In this document: in pieces, positions 7,220-15,508 of the stretch
Numbering within the stretch: the stretch's first letter is position 1
Layout of the letters: every line of letters starts with the position of its first letter
Origin: Candidatus Obscuribacterales bacterium
Lineage (GTDB): Bacteria > Cyanobacteriota > Vampirovibrionia > Obscuribacterales > Obscuribacteraceae
Direction: 5' to 3'
Assembly: GCA_949127735.1 (NCBI GenBank)
Contig: CASBPX010000084.1
Coordinates: forward strand, 1 to 32,361
Length of the DNA: 32,361 nt
Made by a program: the position numbers and the translations under genes
Notes under the pieces: generated by a model
Seen by the model: the letters and a program-made list of their open reading frames with translations, nothing else
Databases searched by the model: none
What the model was told of the DNA's origin: nothing

Positions 7220-9296
7220 GTTTTGCTACCTCATGAGCTGAGTCAAGCATCAAAATTTCTTCACTGTCAGCAAGTTTTTCTGTATCAGCCAGAACGTCAG
7301 CAGCGTTTTGATATCGTTTTTTTAGATCTAAATTGGTGGCATTTTTTACAATTTGGTCTAGTGAGTCGCTGACCGACGAATTAAGTTTTGCCGGCGAAGA
7401 TTGTGAGATCGCCTCTGGATCGTAACCGGTAAGCAAATAAAACAAGGTAGCACCAAGAGCGTAAATATCACTCTGCGATGTGGCTTTGCCCCTAAACTGT
7501 TCCGGCGGCATATACGCCGGCTTTCCTACAATCGAGCCTTGGGACCCACCGAGGGTTTGCTGGGCTACGTTAAAGTCAATCAGCTTGATTTGGTCATTGC
7601 CATCAATAATCAAATTCTCTGGAGTAAAATCTCGATGTACAACATTTTGACTGTGTAAGAAACCCAGAATGGCGCACATCTGTTTAGCCAGAGCGAGCAA
7701 TCGGACTTCCGGAATCGGACCATCCTTCAATACTAGTTCTCGCAAGTTATTTCCTGTCAAATGTTCCAGCACAAGGTAGGCTCGATGGTCTTCAACAAAA
7801 TAGTCCATCAACCTTACGATGCCATCATGTTTGAGTGTCTGCAACAGTTTTGCTTCTTGCTCAAAACTCTCAAGTGCTTTCCTACGCACAACAGGGTCGA
7901 CAAAAATCGGTAAAATTGTTTCTTTTAAAACTACCGAGCGCGATTCACCACCCTTGGTATCACGACAGAGATAGGCCGTACCTTGCCCGCCCACTCCAAG
8001 ACTATGCAAAATTTCAAAGCGACCATCGGCTACAACGTGACCCGGCTCAAGTGGATCGAGTGTTTGACGTTCCGGTGCCTGGGTGAGCGATTGAAGCCAC
8101 AATTCAGTATAGCTATGATCTGATTTTGGCATCAGTGACTGAGTTAATTGATGGCCGATCTGACAATCAGGTACGAAAGTCTCAATGCGTTTTAAAAGCA
8201 GAGCTCTCTCATCAACATGAATTGCAGACAAATCTAAATCAAGCTTTTTACCCTCCTTTCTCTCGATATGTATTTTTACAGCATTGTGAGTGCCTTCCTG
8301 CAACTCTAAGCGTTCAATTTGTGACCATTGCACTTGTTTGAAAGGCACGGTCAAAAGGCCTAACCTCATTACCAACCGCAAGCCTTTATTGTCACCAATC
8401 AAGCAATTGGGTTTCCACAGCAAACTCTGCAGATAAAACGCCATTGCTGAAAACCACAATCCAAGGGCACCCAGCAAATAAGGGTTATGTGAGGCTGTAA
8501 CGACGACTGAGGCAGTGCTACCGCCAATAGTGTAAAGAAAACGGCCTAATGCGCTTGAACACTCAGTCAGAAACTGATGAAAAACAAACTGTTCAGTTTG
8601 ACCGTACTCGTGCGGTTGAAACGTAAAGTAGAGATTGCTTAAAAAGTTTATCCACATAGGTGCCGCTACAAGTAGGGCTATAACCGGGCCAATTCGCATC
8701 CACTTACCGGCAGTATTCTTAAAAATACTCACGGAATCGCCCACAAATGGTCTGGCATTGTAGGAAAGTTGCAATCGTTTCGGTATCACAAGAGGTAGTT
8801 GGGGGGCACGTCTGGCCTTCACAAGCATATTTAATACAGGAGAAATTTTTATGTCAGAGTTGCGCGATTGCAAATAGGCAATCAACGACTCGACACTTCG
8901 ATCACTTAAACCGTTAAGTTTGAGCTTAAGCTGCTTGCCACTATTGCTGGTGATAGCCAGGCATCCAGGCAAAAGCTTAGATTTATTGGCTGGAATTTCG
9001 ACACTGATAATGTCGCGAATCGGCATAACACGAAAACCGAAGAATATATTTTCATCATCAATTCTAATTTTGCGCTTAAGAGAATCTTCAAGAAAATACA
9101 AAATGAAAAGGCAGAGAAGCAGGCTGTAGCCGACATCCATGGCCACTGAACCCATGTACCTGGAGGCCAGTCCTACCAGCGGCACCAATGGAACGGCCCA
9201 TAAAGGCAAGAGAAGAAAAGCCTTTTGCCATAAGAGCAACAAAGACAGTGAGTCGCCATAAGGCAATACCAATGTTGATACCTTACCTGAGATCAT
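7212..9296 (-). CDS. Membrane-anchored Ser/Thr protein kinase with two TM/PH-like modules
   Basis: I start this gene at the ATG at 9294-9296, which overlaps the end of the WG-repeat gene by 14 bases; the frame stays open to 9497, but that part lies inside the WG gene. The 694-aa protein has two repeats of hydrophobic segment pair plus beta-rich PH-like region (about 20-145 and 200-378), then a kinase domain from about 427. The glycine loop is GVGGQG (434-439), the ATP lysine is Lys458, and HRD lies at 554-556 with Asn561. The DFG motif is DFN (574-576): the metal-binding Asp is kept, the Gly is not. It may be an active kinase with altered activation, or a weak one. Placed between a WG-repeat protein and a second kinase, it probably relays an envelope signal. 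Confidence 0.87.
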   Translation of the reverse strand: MISGKVSTLVLPYGDSLSLLLLWQKAFLLLPLWAVPLVPLVGLASRYMGSVAMDVGYSLLLCLFILYFLEDSLKRKIRIDDENIFFGFRVMPIRDIISVEIPANKSKLLPGCLAITSNSGKQLKLKLNGLSDRSVESLIAYLQSRNSDIKISPVLNMLVKARRAPQLPLVIPKRLQLSYNARPFVGDSVSIFKNTAGKWMRIGPVIALLVAAPMWINFLSNLYFTFQPHEYGQTEQFVFHQFLTECSSALGRFLYTIGGSTASVVVTASHNPYLLGALGLWFSAMAFYLQSLLWKPNCLIGDNKGLRLVMRLGLLTVPFKQVQWSQIERLELQEGTHNAVKIHIERKEGKKLDLDLSAIHVDERALLLKRIETFVPDCQIGHQLTQSLMPKSDHSYTELWLQSLTQAPERQTLDPLEPGHVVADGRFEILHSLGVGGQGTAYLCRDTKGGESRSVVLKETILPIFVDPVVRRKALESFEQEAKLLQTLKHDGIVRLMDYFVEDHRAYLVLEHLTGNNLRELVLKDGPIPEVRLLALAKQMCAILGFLHSQNVVHRDFTPENLIIDGNDQIKLIDFNVAQQTLGGSQGSIVGKPAYMPPEQFRGKATSQSDIYALGATLFYLLTGYDPEAISQSSPAKLNSSVSDSLDQIVKNATNLDLKKRYQNAADVLADTEKLADSEEILMLDSAHEVAKRG

Positions 9297-11088
9297 TGAT
9301 GGATTTCGGTGTGATTGTGGGTTCGGGTGTAACTGATGGCTTGTCCACTGCCTTTTTCCACTCGTTGACTGTGCCGTTAAAGTTTTCGATATTATTGAAT
9401 TGGACAAAGGGATAAAGTGGTCCGGGCAGTACAACTTCCGAGCCAGTAAAGCCCAGTGAATTAGCCATGCCAAAATTTGGCGAAACCTGCTGGCCACTTT
9501 TGTTTATGTAGTGCCAAAAAGTACCGTCGTAAACCGGCGTAAGGCCGTGGGAAAAAGCCAGCGCCCATACATATTTTGGTGTCAGCGCGAACTGACCCTG
9601 GGCATTTAAAAATCCTATTTTACCGCCCTTCAGTACCGCTCCCATTCCACCAGATTGCCAAAGACCTCTGCCACTATGGACGATACCATCTACCACCGGT
9701 CCACCAATTGGCTTTCCGGATGAGTCAATGAAAGACCAATCTTTGTCTCTTTTCACTGCGATAATTTTATCGAAGGCTGTGACGTAGTCGTATTCTGGCT
9801 TAATCACAAATTTTCCGGCGTTATCAACAAAACCGTATTTGCCATTAACAAGCACGGCTGCGTGGCCGTTCTGATACGAGAGAATGCGCGTGTATTCCGG
9901 CTTTAATATTTGTTTGCCATCGGCTCCAATCACCCCAAAAAGCTGAGTCTTTTCCACAATGTAGGCAGTAGGCTCTGGACTACCAGAGCGATCAATGCCG
10001 GTGTTAGGCTGATAATTTGTGATACTAGCATCTGATATTGAATAGCCCAAGTTAACATCGTCAAGTGCCGACGTTATAGAGTTGTATTCTGGTTTTATGA
10101 ACCAGTTGCCTTTGTTATCTAGTAATCCGCGATAACCGTTATCAAGCCTGACGTTGTGCTTGGTGCCAGTATGTAAGCGGTCTCCATCATATCGACCGAG
10201 CGACTGGCCACTGGGCGCGGTTTCTTTAGGATCAAGTAGCGCCGTGGTTGTAGGTCCATATTCTACCGGCGCACCGACCATTTCAGCATCGTCCGCCGCA
10301 CCTACCTCATCTGCCTTTTGATTCGAATGATTTGTCTGAAATAAAATCTTTCCTTTTTTATCTAGTAAAAGAGTATTTCCTTTAGCATGAGCAATGGCGG
10401 TACCGTCACTGAAAGACGAGCACTCATCATAAATAGCCGGTATAACAAACTGCCCCGTTTTATCAATATAGCCAACTAATTTGTGACCGTTGGTCGCCGC
10501 TTTCTGAGCATAGGCCAGACCCTCGCTAAAAGGACCGAGTTCTACAAAACTTGGTGGCAACACAGTCTTGCCGGTCAGATCAACCAGGCCGAAGCGGTTG
10601 CTGTTCCAACTAGACTCTCTTACTCTAAACAATCCTTCACTAGGCAAATCGTCTACGTAAGCCATTTCTGGGCTTAACCGTGGTCGCTTCAAATTCGCTG
10701 TGATGTGCCCCGCCTGGTCAATGAAGCCGGTGGTTTTAACCAGTGAATTTAAGTCTAGTAAACTAAAGACAAAAAGACTTAGTGTAAATAGAACACTGCC
10801 GCCAACAATTAACTGATGCCTGAGCAAGCCTCTATATTCGGTATCACGATGCAATTTCGAACTATGGCCATTAAACTCAGACTTAAAAATCTCACGATTG
10901 TCCGGGTCAGTCTGTTTAGAATCTGATGAATCGGCTTCAGCCAGAGCAATCTGGCCTTCAGATAGAGAAACCTGGGGTTCCGGCACCATTAACGAACCAC
11001 CGGGAACGGCAGCCTCTTCAACAAGTCGGCCGTCCGCCTCTTTTATTTTAAAATCCCGGAAAGGCTTATTGGCTGGAGGTTCCGCCAT
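9283..11088 (-). CDS. Single-pass membrane protein with external WG repeats
   Basis: 601 aa. Residues 1-90 are hydrophilic and rich in Asp/Glu/Ser, and 92-112 form one membrane span. From about 119 on there are at least nine WG-type repeats with the G-(F/Y/L)-(I/V/L)-D-x-x-G core and a following I/V/L-x-P-x-Y, for example GFVDNAGKFVIKPEYDY near the middle. The last 40 residues are Pro/Thr-rich. The N-terminal part should be inside and the repeat array outside. Its 3' end overlaps the start of the kinase gene by 14 bases, so the three genes WG-kinase-kinase form one coupled operon. The simplest reading is that the repeat array senses a ligand or wall component for the kinases. This is inference from order; no such pairing is shown by the sequence alone. 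Confidence 0.86.
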   Translation of the reverse strand: MAEPPANKPFRDFKIKEADGRLVEEAAVPGGSLMVPEPQVSLSEGQIALAEADSSDSKQTDPDNREIFKSEFNGHSSKLHRDTEYRGLLRHQLIVGGSVLFTLSLFVFSLLDLNSLVKTTGFIDQAGHITANLKRPRLSPEMAYVDDLPSEGLFRVRESSWNSNRFGLVDLTGKTVLPPSFVELGPFSEGLAYAQKAATNGHKLVGYIDKTGQFVIPAIYDECSSFSDGTAIAHAKGNTLLLDKKGKILFQTNHSNQKADEVGAADDAEMVGAPVEYGPTTTALLDPKETAPSGQSLGRYDGDRLHTGTKHNVRLDNGYRGLLDNKGNWFIKPEYNSITSALDDVNLGYSISDASITNYQPNTGIDRSGSPEPTAYIVEKTQLFGVIGADGKQILKPEYTRILSYQNGHAAVLVNGKYGFVDNAGKFVIKPEYDYVTAFDKIIAVKRDKDWSFIDSSGKPIGGPVVDGIVHSGRGLWQSGGMGAVLKGGKIGFLNAQGQFALTPKYVWALAFSHGLTPVYDGTFWHYINKSGQQVSPNFGMANSLGFTGSEVVLPGPLYPFVQFNNIENFNGTVNEWKKAVDKPSVTPEPTITPKSINDLR

Positions 11089-11203
11089 TTATCTACAACC
11101 TGTGGATTGTGCTGCTCTGCTTCTATTATTCCCGAAACGGCGCACGAAGCTACCGGGTCATCCCCAGTTTTTAGCAGTCGTCGAGCTCATTATTGGGCCT
11201 GAG

Positions 11204-12778
11204 TTAAACCGGCATGCGTTCTTTTTCAACTTTCGCTAACAGCGCATCAAGTTTGATGCCGTCTTCTGGAATGCAGCCAGCACCGAGAGACCAGACAAAG
11301 CGCACAGCATTGCCGGTCTGCGCTAACTCAATATTGAAATCATTGATAATTTTCGCCACGCATTCTTTCGCCGAAGCAGAAGGGCGATGCGGCAATAAAA
11401 CTGCCAAATTATAGGTCTGATAGTGAGCCACATAGTCGAAGGGCTCTAATTGCAAACGAATTTTCTCTGCCACCAACTTCAAATCATCTGACGACAACTC
11501 TTCTCTGATCGTCGCTTCTTCTTTGTGCACACCAATGATAATCAAACTGAATGGCAATCTGAGTTTGAGGGCGCGGTGATACTCGACTTCTAAAAAATGC
11601 ATAAAAAGCTGATAACTCATAAGACCGGTATCAGAACGGAGCATCTGCTGAAACGCCTCCCGCACTGCTTCCTTTGCACCTGGGGCTTGCGTAATTTCAG
11701 CAGCGCTTTCTTCTGGTTTAGCTTTTACAGAAATGCCAATTAGTTTTGATTTGGAAAGATTGAAAACAATTGGTAGCCATGCCGACTTCGGCAATTGGCT
11801 CTGGGTAACGACTTCAGCCAGAGTAGCTTTGCCATCAAAGGCAATATAAATTGCTTTTTGACTTTGCATATCGACAGGTGCCGCATTCTGCAAAGCTTTT
11901 TCAAAATCAGCTTCTGATGGAGAGCCATATTTTACCGGCACTGAATCGTCCGTTAATCCTGCACCTTCAATACTAACAATATAGTCTCTGAGCGCAGCAC
12001 CTTCCATCAACAGCAAGTCAAGACGTTTCATAGCAAAACGCTCGGCAGATTTCATTGAAGCATTAAAATGGAAAAATCCATTGAACCAGGTCATAGCTTC
12101 GACAATCACTTCTTCGTCGGTGAGATTTTTCGGCGCCGCGGTCATAGAATCGCTTCGGTAAGATGCTCGACGCGGAGCCCCATCTTCAAAATAAATTTCT
12201 ACCGACTGCAATCCGCTGGTGATATCGAGGCGACCTGTCATTTTGGCGACGCTGATTGTTTGAATTAGTTCGCAGACACCAAGCTCACTAAGATTTCCTG
12301 AGAGTTGAATTGTCTGACTGGAAGCTTGTGCAGCCACTGTTGCAGCAATTGGGGCTTCTGGCATTGCCGGCTGCGCTTCAAAATTGCCGGCTCTTAAAGG
12401 GCTGGCCCCATAAGTTACTTGCTCGACTACAGCGGGAGCAGGCGCAGCAAAGTCTGCCGCTGGCGCCGCGGGTTTGACGTAAAGCGATTCCTCCAGCAGA
12501 TTAAAAATCAATTCCACATCAGTAGTGCTGTATTCCCACAGCGTCTGGATACCATCAATCAGCGTCCAAATGGGTGCCGCGTCGGCCGCCTTCGAGCGGC
12601 CCAAGCCACTGGAAGCCCGTGTCATCTGCACCTTGAGCACATATTTTGCGCGGTCGGGAATAGCGATGGTCTGATTGACAGGCGTGCCTGTTTGGGCTGC
12701 CTTCAAAAGTCTTTGCAGATCATCGACTTTGGGCGGCGAGGTCAAAGGTGCTTGGGTTTTAAGATTTCTTCCTTGCAT
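11204..12778 (-). CDS. PATAN/DUF4388 protein with degenerate GGDEF domain
   Basis: A soluble 524-aa protein from the ATG at 12776-12778; a TTG three codons upstream is the alternative start. Residues about 156-268 form a DUF4388 (PATAN) domain, seen in Q-L-S-G-N-L-S-E-L at the start and T-G-R-L-D-I and I-Y-F-E-D-G further on. This domain is common in gliding and twitching regulators of Cyanobacteria, Myxococcota and Deinococcota. Residues 378-520 align with a GGDEF domain (the S-L-I-I-I-G-V strand, and F-D-Y-V-A-H-Y before L-A-V-L-L-P), but the catalytic GGDEF position reads YQTYNL. It therefore should not make c-di-GMP and may bind a nucleotide or act only as a scaffold. An Ala/Pro-rich linker lies at 103-155. 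It lies 115 bases upstream of the WG gene on the same strand and may head that operon. Confidence 0.85.
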   Translation of the reverse strand: MQGRNLKTQAPLTSPPKVDDLQRLLKAAQTGTPVNQTIAIPDRAKYVLKVQMTRASSGLGRSKAADAAPIWTLIDGIQTLWEYSTTDVELIFNLLEESLYVKPAAPAADFAAPAPAVVEQVTYGASPLRAGNFEAQPAMPEAPIAATVAAQASSQTIQLSGNLSELGVCELIQTISVAKMTGRLDITSGLQSVEIYFEDGAPRRASYRSDSMTAAPKNLTDEEVIVEAMTWFNGFFHFNASMKSAERFAMKRLDLLLMEGAALRDYIVSIEGAGLTDDSVPVKYGSPSEADFEKALQNAAPVDMQSQKAIYIAFDGKATLAEVVTQSQLPKSAWLPIVFNLSKSKLIGISVKAKPEESAAEITQAPGAKEAVREAFQQMLRSDTGLMSYQLFMHFLEVEYHRALKLRLPFSLIIIGVHKEEATIREELSSDDLKLVAEKIRLQLEPFDYVAHYQTYNLAVLLPHRPSASAKECVAKIINDFNIELAQTGNAVRFVWSLGAGCIPEDGIKLDALLAKVEKERMPV

Positions 12779-12915
12779 GGGCTCCAATCTAGCAGGTGAA
12801 CTACGATTTGAGCTGCAATTGTCGCATTAGTTGAAAATCTGTTCTATGCGCCTTTCTTGACAACAGAATTATGTTGCAATTGACGCCACTGGTGATTAGC
12901 CGAAACGAGGCAATG

Positions 12916-13149
12916 ATGGACGACGACCTTTTGACGATGGACGCAGAGAATCTGCGCGCAGAGGTAATTAAATTGCGTACAGCGTTAAGGCAACAGCGCG
13001 ATCAGCGGGGCCACGACCTTTGCTGGTATCTGCCAGAATTGTGGGACGTTCTGCCAGAAAAAATTCATCCGCAACCGGAAGTGCCGGCGTGGGAGGAATT
13101 TATGAAACGTTGCGCGGCCTTCAGGGCAAGTCTGGAACAAGAGGCTTAA
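12916..13149 (+). CDS. Small conserved hypothetical protein
   Basis: 77 aa from the ATG at 12916, which has GAGG five bases upstream; the frame is open from an ATG at 12871, but that one has no ribosome-binding site. The N-terminal 35 residues are a charged helix (E-N-L-R-A-E-V-I-K-L-R), followed by the motif GHDLCWYLPELWDVLPE and a Pro-rich turn, then another helix. From memory, short proteins with an H-x-x-C-W-x-x-P-x-L-W signature occur in many Proteobacteria without known function. There is no signal peptide and no membrane span. It converges on the hydrolase gene with a 17-base gap. Confidence 0.65.
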   Translation: MDDDLLTMDAENLRAEVIKLRTALRQQRDQRGHDLCWYLPELWDVLPEKIHPQPEVPAWEEFMKRCAAFRASLEQEA

Positions 13150-13166
13150 ATTTTAGACCAACCTTA

Positions 13167-14096
13167 TCAAAGCGACTTAGCAGAGCCTGCAGTATCAGCA
13201 CCGTATTTGTTGAGAAACTTGTTCAAGCTACTGGCATATAAATCACTATCGGCCACACTAACAACAGCATGATTACTGGTTGGTAAAATAACAGATTGGA
13301 ACGGTTGAATTGCTTCTTTCTCCATAGCTGCAGCATGTGATGCCGGCATAGTTTTGTCTTTCCCGGCGACGATAAGTAGGGCCGGCGGGTGAGCGCCCTT
13401 CAACATTGCCAGATTATCGAAAGTAGGTTCCATAAAGACGCACGAAGGATAGATGACGGTAAAACCTGCCTGATCATCGGCCCACTGTTTGGGCGAAATA
13501 AAAGTCGATTCTAAAATTAACGCTTTGAGGGGTCTGTGTTTTACTAATTCAGAAGTGACGCCACCACCAAAAGATTCTCCATAACCAACAATTGAGCTTT
13601 GCGGATAATGCAAATGTTTGGCAAGAAAGTCATAAGCAGCAACGGCGTCAGGCACAATGCGATCTAAATTGCAGTCGCCAGTAGAAAGACCGTACCCTTC
13701 GTGATCATAAATGCAAACCGAATAGCCTAGCCTAAGCATCGTTGCTATTTTGAAATGGTCTGCCAGGGCATTTATCGAACTGCCCACGCCTTGCGAATAT
13801 AAAATTACTCCCCTCTCGTCTTTCGCTTTTAGTAGAAGGCAATCGAGAACAATAGCTGAGGCAGGAGACTTCGCGGCGGTGGCAACAAAAATCTTGTGGT
13901 GCTCGCCGACTAAACCACCAATTTCAATACGCTGATTCAATTTTCTATCAGGCGGATGAAACAAAACATAATTGATCATAGAGCGATTAAATCGCGGCAT
14001 GTAGTAAAGATATACACAGGCAGCAAGAAGGCCAAGCGACAACACTGCGAACAGCATCAGTCGACCGAGTTCCTTGTAAGTAGGCAGTTTAATCAA
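13167..14096 (-). CDS. Membrane-anchored alpha/beta hydrolase
   Basis: 309 aa from a TTG at 14094-14096; an ATG at 14055-14057 (residue 14) is an alternative. Residues about 13-32 form an N-terminal signal anchor. The body is an alpha/beta hydrolase: nucleophile Ser175 in GESFG (173-177), a likely acid Asp247 in AGKDKT, and His276 in TSNHAVV. It resembles the BAAT/S9-like and YqiA/FrsA-type group (often seen as 'alpha/beta hydrolase fold' near membranes). The active site probably faces the periplasm. The substrate is not predictable. It is 29 bases downstream of the NADAR gene on the same strand. Confidence 0.8.
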   Translation of the reverse strand: MIKLPTYKELGRLMLFAVLSLGLLAACVYLYYMPRFNRSMINYVLFHPPDRKLNQRIEIGGLVGEHHKIFVATAAKSPASAIVLDCLLLKAKDERGVILYSQGVGSSINALADHFKIATMLRLGYSVCIYDHEGYGLSTGDCNLDRIVPDAVAAYDFLAKHLHYPQSSIVGYGESFGGGVTSELVKHRPLKALILESTFISPKQWADDQAGFTVIYPSCVFMEPTFDNLAMLKGAHPPALLIVAGKDKTMPASHAAAMEKEAIQPFQSVILPTSNHAVVSVADSDLYASSLNKFLNKYGADTAGSAKSL

Positions 14097-14125
14097 TTGG
14101 CTTAGCGGCTAACTCTTCTTTCCCT

Positions 14126-14710
14126 TCATATTATATGATGACCAGTTAGCTTCTCTTGCGCGCCAAGCAACAGCACTCGTACACGAGTTATAGCAAAACC
14201 AAGCAAATTCTCGCCATTCCATTTACGCGGATCATGGGCATCGCTATTTGAACTATCTAGACCAATACCCCATATTCGATCGTCGATACTGGCTTCAACC
14301 AAAATTTTAGGAGCGGTTGATTTGAGCCAGTTGCCTAAATCAATATTCTGTTCAAACTTGGCAAGATTGCCCTGAATAACTATTTGCGAACAGTGTGGTT
14401 TCCAAATTTTGGAATCAAAATTTCGAACACTGCGACCGAGTGCTTTGGCTTCGCGTGGCGTGTCAGATTTGAGCACTTTCTGCAGAGTTTCTTCATCATT
14501 AAATAGCCGCGCCTTTTCAGCCATCATGAAATGTTCTGCTGTGGAATAGTAAACTCCGTTAACTTCGAATGAAGCAGGAAACCACTGGCTGCAACAAGTT
14601 TCACTGATTGATCCATCGGACGGTAGACGGTGATCATAAAACGGCAAGTACTCAAAGACCTTGCCTTGGTCAAGTAATTCAAGCAGCTCGTCGCGTGTAG
14701 AAATGGTCAT
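14126..14710 (-). CDS. NADAR (YbiA-like) family protein
   Basis: 194 aa from the ATG at 14708-14710, with AGGA eight bases upstream; an upstream in-frame start at 14782 has no such signal. The NADAR fold is clear: F-E-Y-L-P-F-Y and Y-Y-S-T-A-E-H-F-M-M-A-E-K-A-R near the N-terminus, A-K-A-L-G-R in the middle, and the closing D-D-R-I-W-G-I-G-L ... W-N-G-E-N-L-L-G. Family members are N-glycosidases that act on riboflavin-pathway intermediates (YbiA/RibX type) or remove ADP-ribose from guanine. Which substrate applies here cannot be told. No DarT-like partner lies beside it, but the NrtR-nadAB locus lies within 1.6 kb. Confidence 0.88.
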   Translation of the reverse strand: MTISTRDELLELLDQGKVFEYLPFYDHRLPSDGSISETCCSQWFPASFEVNGVYYSTAEHFMMAEKARLFNDEETLQKVLKSDTPREAKALGRSVRNFDSKIWKPHCSQIVIQGNLAKFEQNIDLGNWLKSTAPKILVEASIDDRIWGIGLDSSNSDAHDPRKWNGENLLGFAITRVRVLLLGAQEKLTGHHII

Positions 14711-14825
14711 AAAAATTTTCCTTCCCCGACAATAGTGCGGCAATACCAATGATTTTAGCCAGACGAACGTCACAATTACCATTTTAATTGCTAATTGGAA
14801 CTTCTAATTAGTTAGGAACGTCCTT

Positions 14826-15422
14826 ATGCGCATGAATAGACTATATACTCCCGTACTTATACTTTTCTTTTTAGTCCTGAGTGCGGCCAGCCTCGGCCCG
14901 TGTGCTGCGGCAGACAAAGTCGAACCGAAGACCAAACCTACAGTAGAACAGCCACCACTCTCAGACGTCGAAATGCAGGCAGCCATCAGAGACTTGCGGG
15001 CCAAACGTCTAACTTCGCCAATCGCTGGTTTTAACATGGCTGCCATTAAAGGGTCATTCAGCGAAATACGTGGTGACAGCAAGCATAACGCAGCTGACAT
15101 GGCCTCTCCAAGAAATACTCCTGTCCTGGCCGTTGATAATGGCGTTATCGTCAAACTATTCTCGAGCAAAGCTGGTGGTTTAACCATCTACCAGGGCGAA
15201 CCCTCAAATAAATTCGTCTATTACTACGCGCATTTAGAGAAATATGCTGCCGATTTGAAAGATGGCGACAAAGTAAACAAGGGCCAAGTGATAGGCTACG
15301 TCGGTACTTCGGGCAATGCGCCACCGAACAGTCCCCATCTGCATTTTGCAGTTGGCCTGGGTGACGCTCAGCGAAATTGGTGGCAAACCGCTGACGTCGA
15401 TCCTTACGAAGTTTTCAAATAG
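14826..15422 (+). CDS. M23 family metalloendopeptidase (peptidoglycan hydrolase)
   Basis: 198 aa with a signal peptide (residues 1-29; cleavage probably after CAAA). The LytM-type zinc site is intact: His87-x3-Asp91, His136 in YYYAHL, and His171/His173 in P-H-L-H-F. The typical K-G-Q-V-I-G-Y-V-G-T-S-G loop precedes the final motif. It should cleave peptide crosslinks of peptidoglycan in the periplasm. It is short and has no LysM or SPOR domain. AGGA lies eight bases before the ATG. It is followed by an L,D-transpeptidase gene on the same strand after 86 bases, making a wall-remodelling pair. Confidence 0.93.
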   Translation: MRMNRLYTPVLILFFLVLSAASLGPCAAADKVEPKTKPTVEQPPLSDVEMQAAIRDLRAKRLTSPIAGFNMAAIKGSFSEIRGDSKHNAADMASPRNTPVLAVDNGVIVKLFSSKAGGLTIYQGEPSNKFVYYYAHLEKYAADLKDGDKVNKGQVIGYVGTSGNAPPNSPHLHFAVGLGDAQRNWWQTADVDPYEVFK

Positions 15423-15508
15423 GAGAACTGGCGCCATTAAAAGTGGAACTTAACCCTCCTTACTTCCGACTAGCGATCGTAGGGCGATAGTCTGGCCGGA
15501 GGGGCGCG

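Noticed and set aside
9297..9497. N-terminal extension of the first kinase of the pair by 67 codons.
   Set aside because: It lies fully inside the WG-repeat gene in another frame and has no conserved-looking features; the ATG at 9294-9296 gives the usual short overlap.
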